DNA from: Mercurialis annua
Lineage: Eukaryota; Streptophyta; Magnoliopsida; Malpighiales; Euphorbiaceae
NCBI RefSeq assembly: GCF_937616625.2
Contig: NC_065571.1
Location: forward strand, 47,539,651 to 47,603,650
DNA: 64,000 nt
Reading direction: 5' to 3'
A model generated the notes under the pieces. That model was given only the letters and a program-made list of their open reading frames with translations, made no database searches and had not been told where the DNA came from. A program made the translations under genes and the position numbers. Position 1 is the stretch's first letter. Each line of letters starts with the position of its first letter. Of the stretch, positions 12,426 through 23,724 are shown in pieces.

Positions 12426-15308
12426 ATGGGCGGGTTTGATGGAAACAATTACAAACCCGTAACGGGTTTAATCGGATTACAGTTGATGAATGCAGGGATC
12501 GCCATCTTCATCAGAGCTGCTCTCTTACAAGGATTGAGCTCCATGGTCTTCGTTGTCTACCGCCACGCCATTGCAGCTTTCATTTTAGCTCCGCTTTCTT
12601 ACCTGTCAACTAGGTTTTTTAACCTAATTCCAAATTCACTCTCTGGGTTTGTTTTTCTATTTGATTTCATGCTCTAAATATTTTCTAATGTTGGATTTGC
12701 AGGAGAAATTCTTGCAGGTTTCCCTTGAAATTGAAGAGCTTTTCATGGATTTTTCTTGCTTCTCTTGGGTATGCCCTTATTAATTTTTAACAATAGTATT
12801 TTAAATTTATTAGTTTCATTTTTATCGTGGCGGAAACTTGGCGTTTCGGACACGAGACTTCATTTTTAGTATAGAAAACCTCAAAATAACACTGTTTTTT
12901 CGTGTCTGTGTCTTGTTTCTGGTATCTGTGTCCGTGCTACATAGATAGTGATTATTGAACTTGAGATTATTTATTTGATTATTAAGCATTAATAATTCAG
13001 TTGTTGCTTTCTTTCTGCTGATAACTTCTCCTTTTGTTATATGTATTTGACTTGCAGGCTAACTGCCAATCAGACTCTCTATTTTGAAGGACTATACTTG
13101 TCGTCTTCAACGGTAGGAAGTGCAATGAATAATCTCATCCCTGCGATCACATTTGTTATGGCTACCATTTTGGGGTACAAGCATTGAACATAATCAAAAA
13201 GTAAATTAGAAACCATATTCAAAATTATTGATTTTTTAGTTAATTTCACTCATTAAACCCTGTTTAGTAATTGTTGTTTGTTTTATGTGAAACCCGAATA
13301 CCATGATTCTTAGCTAAGTTGCTCGGCATCTTTTCAAATCCTAAATTTCAGCGTTTCGTTTATGTTTTCATTTTAGATACGATTATGAAACTCGAAAAGT
13401 CTATTCTGATAACATATTCTTTTATTGTTTTCTTGTTATCCGTTTCGTCATTTCCCTTTCAGCATATTCGGTGCTAGGCAACATAGATTATTAGAACTAA
13501 GTTACACATCATGTTTATGGGTTGTGATTTCAGCTTTAGTAGTTAGCTAAGGTGATGAAAACAAAAACAAATGCAGAAAAGTTTTCTGAATAGATAGAGG
13601 ACAGTAATTAGCTTGAGTGTTAAATAGAAAAGCTGCCAAAATTAGTATCTTTTATTTATTGTAAATATAATTTATGTTTAGGAAAATCAAAATGTATAAA
13701 AGTACTAGTTTTTAAAAGAGAAATTGAAAAAATTTAAGAAAGAGGAAACAAAAATCATGTATGAAGCTGAAATTATGTTACTTGATTAGGATGGAAAAAC
13801 TAAAAGTTGGAAGCTTGAGAAGCCTGGCCAAGATTATTGGTACAATTTTCTGTGTAAGCGGAGCCATTACCATGGCATTTCTCAAAGGTAACCAGACGCT
13901 AAACACAGAATTGCAACAGCCAAAACTTTTCATCAGTCTTCAAGTTGACGATTATTGGTTATTGGGATGCATATTTCTTTTTGCAAGCAGTTGCTTCTAT
14001 TCACTTTGGATCATTTTGCAGGTATATGTATTCTCCTTTTAGTTATAAACCATATATACCCTTTCAATTGAGTACTCTTTAGCTCATGATACATTGACGA
14101 ATGATCTCTTTTTTGAATAACAGGTTCCTATTTCGGCAAGTTGTCCCGATTACTTGTACTCATCTGCTTGGATGAGTATATTGGCTACAATTGAGTCAGC
14201 AGCAATTACGCTTCTTGTAACTAAAGATTACGCAGCTTGGAATTTGACTTCTTATCTTCAAATTGGTTCTTGCTTATACGGGGTACGCAAAATACTTAAT
14301 CTTTGAAGAATAAATTTCCATGAATCAGGATTTAGAATTTGAATTGACATAATGATGTTGTTTATGGTTTTTTTCTTGATAGTTATATCAGTTTGAAATG
14401 CTATCTAAGTGAAGCCCTATGTTGCCGGTCATTTCCATGAATCAGGATTTAGATATTTGAATTTGACATCATGCTGGTGTTTATGAGTTTTTTTTTTGAT
14501 AGTCGTATCAATTTCAAATGCTATCTAATTGAAGCCCTATGTTGCACGGAAACTTATCGAGTCCTACGTTTAGGTGTTGTATATCCGTTTACATAAATGG
14601 CAACGCTTCTAAAATTCCTAAATTTTTTATTTATAAGTTATAACTTATTCTTGTAGAAAACAGTTTCGCTGTTTTTTCGTTCCAGTTCAAGTTTCAGCGC
14701 TTTCGTTTCCGTACAACACATAAGACTGAAGTCTAATACGAGCATTTGGAAAATCTAATATGTGATCTGGACAATGTTTTTTCTTTAAATTACTTTTTGG
14801 AATCAGGGAATTGTGCAAGCTCTGGCCTTCTATATTCAAGCATGGTGCATTTCACAAAGAGGCCCTCTCTTTACTGCAATGTTCAATCCTTTATCCACAG
14901 TAATAGTGACTGTTATAGCTGCTATTTTTCTACATGAAGAGACTTACCTTGGGAGGTAAACAAATCGACTTCTGTTTCTTAACCGAAATGATGAAATTCT
15001 GATGGCAGTGAAATTGTTTTAACATTATATCAACTTGTTAGTAATTTGTTTTGATGATACATTTAACTTTTAATGTTTTCTTTGCCAGCTTGATTGGTGC
15101 TTTTGCTGTGATTATTGGTCTGTATATGGTGCTATGGGGTAAAGCCGACGACCTGCAAGAAAGTAAAAACAATATGCACTTGGAACTGCAGAATGACGAT
15201 TTAAGCATTGTACGACTATTAGTAGATGAATCTATAGAGAAGAATAATTCTACAATCGGTTTGGAAGAGCCACTTATTCCTCACAAATCTGCTAATGTTG
15301 CGGAATGA
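12426..15308 (+). CDS. WAT1-related (UMAMIT-type) transporter, copy 2 (diverged)
   Basis: Seven exons: 12426-12613, 12703-12768, 13058-13174, 13790-14021, 14124-14282, 14807-14955 and 15089-15308. All splice sites are GT-AG, giving 376 aa. Exon number, order and phases match the minus-strand paralogues; exons 3, 5 and 6 are exactly 117, 159 and 149 nt as in them. The start MGGFDGNNYKP is the only suitable ATG. Two EamA domains are visible, with the hallmarks FVVYRHAIA in helix 2, NQTLYFEGL, AMFNPLSTVIV and EETYLGSLIGA. The cytosolic tail (about 50 aa) is acidic and ends in a dileucine-like EEPLIP stretch. It differs from the other four copies mostly in exons 1-4, so it is either an older duplicate or a distinct subclade. 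It is the only copy on the plus strand and converges with copy 3, with 408 bp between the stop codons. The substrate is not deducible. Confidence 0.9.
14314..14547 (+). repeat. 117-bp tandem duplication in intron 5 of WAT1 copy 2
   Basis: Two adjacent 117-bp units (14314-14430 and 14431-14547) start ATTTCCATGAATCAGG and share GAAGCCCTATGTTGC near the end. They differ at a number of positions, so the duplication is not recent. It lies wholly within the intron. Confidence 0.8.
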
Positions 15309-15716
15309 TATTTTCTACAGGTAAAACTATTGTGAGTGAGGAGAACCTGTTTTCGGGCATGCTTCCTTTTAGACGCACTGTACTAACCTCGGGTAGCATT
15401 TACAACAAAACAGATCCGTTCATACATGGAAGAACAAAACGACCAAGGATTACTCAGACATTCTATTGTAATTTGTTATAACTTGTACCATTTGTATCCA
15501 TTATAGGTTTGTATAATTGTCCATTCCCAAAATTTGTAATTAATAGTTCTGAATCAGATGCGGAAAAGTTTGAGCTTACTTAGGAGTGTTAAAAAAAATA
15601 ATGACTGCTGATTTTATAAATTAGCAGCTGGGAGTCGAACAATTTATATTTGATTTTGAAACAACTAAACCAAACATCCAAGCCAAGTATTATATTCTTG
15701 ATCAACATGCCGATTT
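15309..15716. other. Convergent 3' spacer between WAT1 copies 2 and 3
   Basis: The 3' untranslated regions of the two tail-to-tail genes lie here. No repeat or other gene was recognised. Confidence 0.6.
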
Positions 15717-17214
15717 CTAGGAAAGGAGTGGTTCTTCCAATTCAGCTTTACGTAGAGAGTGATCGACGATCACTTGTACAATTCTGGACTCATCTTTTGG
15801 TTTCCGAATTTCTTCGGCCTCTTCGGCTTTAGCCCATAGCACAATGTAAAGACCAATTATGACAACTAAAGCACCAAGCAAGCTGAGCAAAACAAAATAA
15901 GGCAAACTTAATTACAAATTTCCATTAATATTGAAATGAAGTCATAGTATTAGTAATTACCTCCCCAAATACGTCTCCTCGTGAAGAAATATAGCAGCTG
16001 AGATGACTACTATAACAGTGCACAAAGGATTGAACATTGCAGTAAAGAGTGGACCTCTTTTAGAAATGCACCATGTTTGAAGAAACAATGACAACGCCAC
16101 TACTGTTCCCTGCTCAAAAACATCACAAATTACACGCATTTTACGGAAACTTATATAGTTCGACGTCTTGTTTTCTGTTTTTTTGTTTCCGTTTCCGCGC
16201 AGTATAGTATTTTAAAAGGCACAAATGTAAAGATCTTAGTATCTATAATTTCTTACCCCTAACAAACAAAAGCCCATTTCAAGATATGATTTCAATTTCC
16301 AAACTGCAGCATCTTTCTCTACTACCAGAGCAAATACTGCACACTCTATTGTACCGAAAAAACACATCCAGGCAGTTGAATACAAGTGATCAGGACAGTT
16401 TACTGAAACCGGCACCTACATAAACAATTATAATCAGAAACATAAAAAAAAGAATATCTGAAAGCAAGAATTTAGTATAATTACTTGAATAATAAGCCAA
16501 AGTGGCCACAAACAACAAGCTCCGGTGAGAAGTAGACATCCCAACACCCAATTTCCGCCCTCAGAACGCGATAAGACTAGTTCCGAGTTTAACAGTTTCG
16601 GACCTTTGAGTAAAGCCATGCAAATGGCTCCACTTATACACAAGATGGTACCACCAATCTTGGCTATACTTCTCAAACTTCTTATATCTACCTTCTCCAA
16701 CCTAATAATGTCAACTCCATCACACACATGTTTGAAATTAATCCGATCCGCCTAAATGAAGCTCACCTTAGTATGGCTGAGAATAGGAATGTGATGGCAG
16801 GGATTATATTAGGAATTGCACTGGCTGCAGTAGGAGAGGCCAGATTTAGTCCTTCAAAATACGCATTTTGGTACAGAGTTATCCTGCAATTTACATGAAT
16901 CCTAAATCAGAACACTAATAAAAAAAACTAAGTAAATTTTTTAAAAATTAGTGATTAGAATACCCAATAAGAGAGGCAAGAAAAGTCCAGGCAAATCCCT
17001 TTAATCCGAGGGTAGGCTTAGCAGAATTGCCCCTTGTTGAAAGAAATGACAGGGAAGCCATGGTCAAAGTTGCAATTGCATGCTTGTAAACGACCAACAC
17101 CCTTGGACTCATTCCTTGTAAGAACACTACTTTACCGAACAGATTCAGAGCTGCGTATACGAATTGTAAGAAAATCATAGTAATTGCTGGCTTGTATGCT
17201 TCTACCATGTCCAT
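15717..17214 (-). CDS. WAT1-related (UMAMIT-type) transporter, copy 3 (intron 1 lost)
   Basis: Six exons on the minus strand: 17214-16964, 16883-16767, 16701-16485, 16415-16257, 16109-15961 and 15882-15717, giving 352 aa. Exon 1 equals exons 1 plus 2 of the paralogues: the frame reads straight through FLSTRGNSAKPTLGLKG at 17033/17032, where the others have an intron after AG of the Arg codon. Later exons keep the family sizes (117, 217, 159, 149). Two EamA domains are intact, with YQNAYFEGLNLASPTAA, AMFNPLCTVIV and EETYLGSLLGA. The 217-nt exon with its SRSEGGNW loop groups it with copy 1. The start at 17214 (MDMVEAYKP) is preferred over an in-frame ATG 17 codons upstream. It is a membrane transporter, vacuolar or plasma membrane by family; the substrate is unknown. 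Confidence 0.9.
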
Positions 17215-17264
17215 TCTTACACTTCTATTGATATTTTTGATCAATTCATATTGTTCATAATTCA

Positions 17265-17345
17265 ACTAAATATTTATATTAGTCCCAATATAAAATTGTA
17301 TTGTAGAAGCTGATGGACCCACCTCTAGAATTCGTACCCACCATT
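17265..17345 (-). promoter_or_regulatory. Promoter block of WAT1 copy 3, shared with copy 5
   Basis: Read leftwards, this block contains TATAAATA (about 17278-17271) some 57 bp before the start codon. Upstream of it is a segment that also occurs upstream of copy 5 (about 30070-30135): plus-strand landmarks are TCCCAATAT, TATTGTAGAAG, TGATGG and CCACCTCT-GAATTC. In copy 3 the block includes GGACCCAC, a match to the class I TCP factor site GGNCCCAC. The second copy reads differently there. Confidence 0.5.
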
Positions 17346-18216
17346 TAAAAATATTCTGTGAAATCTCCAGTACTGTACATGTGTTGAATATATTATTATT
17401 ATTATTATTACTATTTAAAAGATACAAAAAAACCCTTTTAATTATTTAAAAAGAACACATAAGCTTTTTAAGTTATTATTAGGCTTTTTAAGTCCTCAAT
17501 ACTTTTAAATTGTGCAAAAAGGTCCTCCATTTCTTTTGGGAAAAGCATTTAAGTCTTTTTAATTTACTTTTTCGACACTCAGCCTCTCAAGTTATTGGTG
17601 CATTTTAAACATTAAAATTATTTTTGAATTTTTTTTTATATGATTATGGGAGACATATAAGCAATTGATAGGTGTTTTTGATAAACAAAAAGGGCTATTT
17701 GTTCTATTTTGAAAACAAAAAGAGTTTTAGTTGTGTCCAAAATTAGTTGGCCTAATCACTAAACTCCCCTTCCTGTAGCCTTTTTTTTTTGCAATTGCAC
17801 CGTGACTTAAGAATTTTTTAATTTTATGCTAATTTGTCTTTTTGTGTTTCAGTTGTATATAAAATATTAAATTGACCTTTTTTATTTGGAAAAAAGTTTA
17901 AGATAATCCTTCATTTTTATCCTATATTTTAATTTAACATTAATGTTATTAATAATACAAAAAAATCTTCTTCCTCACACAATTCTATAAATAAAAACAA
18001 TTTTTTGTTTAACTTATATTAATTATTAATAACTTTTTAAAAAATTAAAAATCTTTCAATATGATAAAATCAAAATCAAACTATAATCGCTTTTTTTTTA
18101 ACCATTGCAGCGAATCGGAGAAGGAGTTGTTGTCCCTTCTCCAATGGATTAGCTCCTAATCTGATGAAGGAGCAGCAGATGAAGGAGCAAGCTACTGCTC
18201 TTTCTCCGAGAAGCTC
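17346..18216. other. AT-rich intergenic DNA
   Basis: This stretch contains an ATT microsatellite (about 17390-17411) and long A/T tracts. An imperfect inverted purine-rich segment occurs at 18115-18215. No gene was recognised. Confidence 0.45.
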
Positions 18217-18330
18217 CACTACTGGAAAACAGGTGATCAGTGATGAATATTTCCATCGCCAATCACCTATATTACGTCGCTAATTAGGTTTAGCAACGGG
18301 TCAATCCGTCGTTAATTAAATTTTCGCAAA
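18217..18330 (+). mobile_element. CACTA (En/Spm) transposon left terminus
   Basis: The sequence starts CACTACTGGAAAACAGGTG, the canonical CACTA terminal motif. Subterminal repeats typical of the superfamily follow (GTCGCTAATTAGG, CCGTCGTTAATTAA). The opposite terminus was not found within the window, so this is a truncated element or one whose other end has diverged. It may extend rightwards under the coding-like segment at 18511-18790. Confidence 0.6.
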
Positions 18331-18510
18331 ACTGATAAGCGACACAAATTTTTTTTGATAGTTCCCAAATTTGGAAAAACCATATTGTGTCATAAAGTAC
18401 AATACCATTAAAGGAAACTCCAATAATCAAAGAATACACGACGAGAGGAACAAGATACATATTATAAAGCTTGAGCAGCAAGTACCAAATTATGCCAAGA
18501 AAACCGGCAA

Positions 18511-18790
18511 TTAATGGAAAAAAATATGATTAATTAATATTTGTGTTTGCATAACATGATAATTAATATTTGAGGTATTATGATAAATTGATACATTTAA
18601 TAATAATGGCAAATACCTTGAGTTAAATATGTTACAGGACCTAGTATCTTTTGATCTAATTCCTGATATCCTATGCATCCGTAAGCGAGTAACACATTCT
18701 ATGTCGGTATAGAAGGAAGTCATAGCACAGTTGTGTGACGGCTCCATTTCATTCCAGGTCATCAGATTATTATAAATCCGACGAGCAAAC
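18511..18790 (-). pseudogene. Coding-like segment of unknown identity
   Basis: Read on the minus strand, 18790 to about 18620 gives an open segment with balanced composition: SFARRIYNNLMTWNEM, then SFYTDIECVTRLRMH, then ISGIRSKDTR. A second short hydrophobic open segment lies at 18481-18290 (KLYNMYLVPLVVYSLIIG). Neither was recognised. Their position just inside a CACTA terminus would fit either a captured host exon or the element's own decayed gene. No start, splice frame or stop arrangement supports a functional gene. Confidence 0.25.
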
Positions 18791-18922
18791 GATTCAGAGA
18801 CTATCGCCTCATTTTCCGCAATCCATGCATATCAGCAATTTAGATTTATATTTATCCTCAAACTTAACAATTTATATTTATATCAGCACTTTATATTGAT
18901 ACTGATGAACATCAGACGATTT

Positions 18923-20996
18923 CTATGAAAGGAGCGGTTCTTGCAATCCGGCTTTTTGATTCTTGTTTCGTAGAGAATGATCGACAATTACTTGTACTAT
19001 TCTCGACTCATCATACGGTTTCGGCATTTCCTCAGCGTCTTCGGCTTTAGCCCATAGCACAACATATAGACCAATTATCACAACAAAAGCACCAATCAAG
19101 CTGAGGAAAACAAAATAAACAAACTTAACTACAAATCTCCATTAATTTTTCAATGAAGTCATGCAACTACGAATTACCTGCCCAAATATGTCTCCTCATG
19201 AAGAAATATAGCAGCTGAGATCATTACTATGATAGTGCACACAGGATCAAACATTGCACAAAAGAGTGGACCTCTTTTAGAAATGCACCATGCTTGAAGA
19301 AAGTACGACACCGCTACTACTGTTCCCTGCGTAACGACATGAAAAATTACATCAATTCTATCAAATCCATATATACCGCATTAGCTTGTACGGAAACTTG
19401 ACGAGTTTTATGTTAACTTTCTTTGAAAATATTTTTTAAACTCTGAAAATTTATACTTATAATCTATTTATAAAGAAAATATGGGTTAAAGAAAATATGG
19501 TTTTGTTGTTTTCCTTTTGTTTCCGTGCAAATAAATGTATCGGCATGAAAAAGCATAAATCTAAAGACTTTAGAATAATTATTCACCAAAACAGTTGTGT
19601 TAATCATGCAACAAATCAATGAGAAGTTTGTAATATTAGAATATCTAATAATAAAAAATAATTGAAGATTTCAATATCACAAACACTCATTGACTTGTAC
19701 GAATAACGTGACATAATGTTGCATGAAATAATTACTCAGTGTTCTATATAATTGCATACGTACCCCAAACAAACAAAAACCCATTTCAAGATATGAGTTC
19801 AATTTCCAAACTGCAGAATCTTTCTCTACAAAAAGAGTAACTACTGCACATTCTATCGTGCCCAAAAAACACGTCCATGTAGACGAATACAAGTGATCCG
19901 GGCAGCTTACTGAGATTGGGACCTGCTAAAAAAATTTACAATCAGCAATACTGAGAAAAAAAATAATAAGCTGGGTGAAATTTAAAATAAGAATTCAATT
20001 TAATTACCTGAATAATAAGCCAAAACGACCAGAAACAAGCGCCTCCAACGAGAAGTAGACATCCCAACACCCAATTATCACCTCCAGATTCTGAATTTAG
20101 CAGTTTAGGGCCTTTGAGTAATGCCATGCAGATGGCTCCACATATACATAAAATTGTACCACTAATTTTTGCTATACTTCTCAAGCTTTTCATATTTATT
20201 TTCTCCAACCTAATAAATTTAGACACAGATTGTGATTTTAGTATACAAAGTTTTGTTTCTGATTGACCTAAATGAAGATACAGTTTACCTTAATATGGCT
20301 GATAATAGAAATGTGATGGCAGGGGTTAGATTGATAATTGCACTAGCTGCAGTGGCAGAGGCCATATTTAGTCCTTCAAAATATGCATTTTGATACAGAG
20401 CTATCCTGCAATTTACATCAACCCTAAATCACAACATATATATAGAACTCAGTGATTGTAAGTAACAGAATTAGTCATTAAAATACCCGAAAAGCGAGGC
20501 AAGAAAAATCCAAGCAAATCCCTTTAAATCCAAAGAATGTACTTTACCAGAAGTTCTCCTGCGCCAAAATAGAAAATAACTAGAGATTAATTTGAAATAG
20601 AATATATATGTATATACTGGCGTAACTAGAAAATTTAGCCCGAAGGGCGAACTGTAAGAGAAGAAATTTTAATTGACGATTTCTTCATACCAACTTAAGC
20701 GGAGCTTAAAATCAGAACTTTTTTCTCTTAAAAAGTTTGAGTCTCCGAACAACTCGACCAGGACGGGCGCACGGCTCCTCTGATAAATAAGAGAGCGAGA
20801 GCGAGAGAGAGTACCTTGTTGAAAGAAATGATAGAGAAGCCATGATGAGAGTTCCAATTCCATGTCTGTAAACAATAAACACCCTTGGACTCATTCCTTG
20901 TAAGAAGACTACTTCACTAAAGAAATTGAGCGCTGCATATACAAATTGTAAGAAAATCATTGTAATCACTGGCTTGTTTGCTTCTACCACATCCAT
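18923..20996 (-). CDS. WAT1-related (UMAMIT-type) transporter, copy 4
   Basis: Seven exons on the minus strand: 20996-20815, 20558-20487, 20405-20289, 20209-20008, 19922-19764, 19326-19178 and 19100-18923. All splice sites are GT-AG, giving 352 aa. The frame is intact through both EamA domains. The start MDVVEANKP aligns with the paralogues, and an in-frame ATG 12 codons upstream is less likely. Exon 4 is 202 nt, 15 nt shorter than in copies 1 and 3, because the loop reads NSESGGDNW; copy 5 shares this, so copies 4 and 5 are sisters. The last exon begins LIGAFVVIIGLYVVLWAK and ends LQEPLLS. In helix 8 it has CTIV preceded by MFDP instead of the MFNP seen in the other four copies. This Asn-to-Asp change in a conserved motif may matter for function. 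The substrate is unknown. Confidence 0.88.
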
Positions 20997-22517
20997 TCTT
21001 ACACTTTTACTCTCTGCAAATATATATTTCAAATATATACTTTGATATTCATCAAAAATTTATTCTTGATTACTATAGCTTTCTTGAATTTGTATCATAA
21101 CAATCTACTATATCTCTTATATGAATCTAATAATATCTTATATGGATATATATACAGGAGAATATTTTTTTCCCATTGGTTGACATTGGTTGGTATAAAT
21201 GCTAATTCCTACAATGTAATTACCTTACCAATTTTGAATATAAATGGTAGTAATTAATTTTGTATATAACTAAGCTAATTACGCTAATTCCTTATAATTG
21301 ATATAAATGCTAATTTCTACAAATGTTAATTATTTTACCATTTTGAATATACATGATAATTAATTTTGAATGTCAACAAATATAAATTACCAAATGGACA
21401 ATAATTTTCGTTAAAATCTTTATTTATTTATATTATTTTGATGGATTTATAATGGAAAAAAGGAAGAAAGTTTTGAGCAATACATTGACTATTATGAAAC
21501 TAAATAAAATTCATTCCATAAAAAATCACGACCTTTATATGAAATTTCATTTTAACCACGACTTTCAAAAGTTTCCACGTAAAACCATGACCTTTTTTTT
21601 TTAAATTTACCACGTCCATATTTTTCGGTGTATTTTGACCTTCCATTTTTTTCAAATCTGTCGGATTCCGGTGGCCAAATCAGTAAAAATACAACAGAAA
21701 ATAATTTGGTGATAGATTTGAAAAAAAATAAAAGGTTTAAATGACTATGATATATTTAATAATATATAATTTTAATTTTTATTCCCTATATAGAAGTTTG
21801 GAGGAGCATTTAGAATTCCTTTTGCTTAATAATTTCATATTCAAATAATAATATATATTAACACTAATTAATTAAAATTTCTAGCCGGGAAGAACACAGG
21901 AGCATTAAACTTTTAAGTTTTAATATAAGAAAAAATAAATTATTAATAAATGCGGTGCAAGCTGTTAGGATCGGGATTCGGATGCGATAGTATCTGACTA
22001 AATCTAAATAAAATAAAGTAATAAAAAAATGTAAACAAGCAACTCGCATTTACAAAGGAAATCACGTGTTTCGCGATCTGCGTTAAAGTCTAACATTTCG
22101 AGAATAAATTAAACAATTTGGAAATTCCATAGGCGAGAGTGTGTACATATATCATTTCCCATTTATCAGATATAAAATATATTAAAATTTGTGATTGAAG
22201 GATTACACTTCAATTTATTTTTTAATGCATAATACATAAAGTTTTTTAAACAGATTGTAATTATAAAACAATATTCTTAAGCGTTTCACATTTTTTTTTT
22301 TTATATAATTATTGCTTATACTGTTTGAGCGTTTCACATTTATACTAGTTTTTGCTCGAGCCGTATAAGTTTCTTACGAGAAGCAAACTCTGTCTGGAAA
22401 TTTTAAACAGATGCATATTTGAATATGATTTAAATTCAAAACCTCACTTAAATAAGAGAGCGTCTTACCAATTTACCTGTGTTTTGAAGTTACTATACTT
22501 CATTTTCTAATAATACT
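20997..22517. other. AT-rich intergenic DNA
   Basis: The promoter of WAT1 copy 4 should lie at 20997-21200, where TATA-like ATATATA motifs are frequent. Apart from the MITE fragment at 21510-21740, no gene or bounded repeat was recognised. Confidence 0.45.
21510..21740. mobile_element. Truncated MITE, same family as 48380-48718
   Basis: The segment starts CATTCCATAAAAAATCACGACC and continues GAAATTTCATTTTAACCACGAC, matching the left inverted repeat of the nested MITE at 48380. Its right part (GTGATAGATTTGAAA, then AAAAGG) matches the inner edge of that element's right repeat. The terminal portion of the right repeat is missing. Confidence 0.55.
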
Positions 22518-22550
22518 TTTTTTGAGAGGAAAAGATGATTTTATTAGAAA

Positions 22551-23549
22551 TCAAACCGAAACAATAAGTTCATTGACCGGAAAAGGAATTTCACCGTCAA
22601 ATATACAATCTTTTCCATAAAAAACACCCCATTTAGCAAGAGCATGAGCAACTTGGTTGCACTCACAACGAAGATGTTGAAAAACAACGTTGCGATCCTC
22701 GACTAACTTCAAGCAATCCTCTACAATAAGCTGAACTGAGTTCATAGCTCTAGACGGGTTCTGTAGCCTTGCAACAACAGATTGAGCATCAGATTCTACA
22801 AACCAGCGGTTCCCTGGGACTGCATCACACATTTGAAGACCAAACCGAACTGCGTACGCTTCAACTAACTCAACATCAGCGACCCCATGTAAAACAGCCA
22901 CACCACAATTCACCACTAACCCAGACTCCGATCTGCAGATCGCAGAAATGACAGACAAATTCTTCCTAACTGAGATGGCGGCATTAGAGTTTATCTTAAA
23001 AGAATTAGGAGGGGGAGCTTGCCACACCAACAAATTGTTTGCTCGAGGAAGATGGACCTGCTGGACAGAAGCATGGTCAAAAAGAGCATTGACGTTCCGG
23101 AATAACAGCTGGGACGGCACCCTAAAATTCTCAAAGACAATATTATTACGGTCATTCCAAATAACCCAAAGACTGGTCAAAAACACTTGGACTTCATCAG
23201 GTCTAAAAGCAGAAAATATACTCAGCAACCAGTCGACCATCAAAGTAGCCTGAATACCGTCTCGCAGCCCTAACGGAGATAAGAGCCAAAAACCCTTCAC
23301 TTCCTCACAATCTTTCAATGCATGTAAATCTGTCTCAACATTAGATCCACATCTAGGACAGAGATTAAGGACCGGGACATCTTTCTTCACCAAATTATCG
23401 TTGCATGGTTGAGAATTATGACAAATCCGCCAAACAAAATGACGAATTTTTGGTTGTATCGAGCACTTCCACACTTTAGACCAAAACCCTTTTAAATCAT
23501 TATCCTTCGAAAAACTGGCAGCCCCTCTGTTAACGATCCTGCAAGCCAA
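22551..23549 (-). pseudogene. LINE ORF2 C-terminal part: zf-RVT and RNase H
   Basis: This is a 332-codon open stretch. The first 90 residues form the zf-RVT domain (KIRHFVWRI, then CPRCGSNVETDLHAL and a further Cys). Residues about 180-310 form a plant-LINE RNase H (RVT_3) domain with ELVEAYAVRFGL, VESDAQSVV and ECNQVAHALAKWG. The first catalytic Asp is replaced: the usual K-hydrophobic-N-x-D-A reads KINSNAA. The enzyme would therefore be impaired even if expressed. It is separated from the upstream RT segment by stops between 23549 and 23725. Confidence 0.85.
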
Positions 23550-23724
23550 ATAATACCCAGACTTGACCTAATAAAACCCACTTTTATTCAAAGGCCAAAA
23601 CAGTTTATTTGGAGGGAGTCTATAGCTTATAGGGATTTTCAGAATATCATTTTCCTCTGAAGGCGAGAAAGCTGATAACACTTTATCCCGGTCCCAACAG
23701 CGAGATGGAGCATCAATAAAATAG

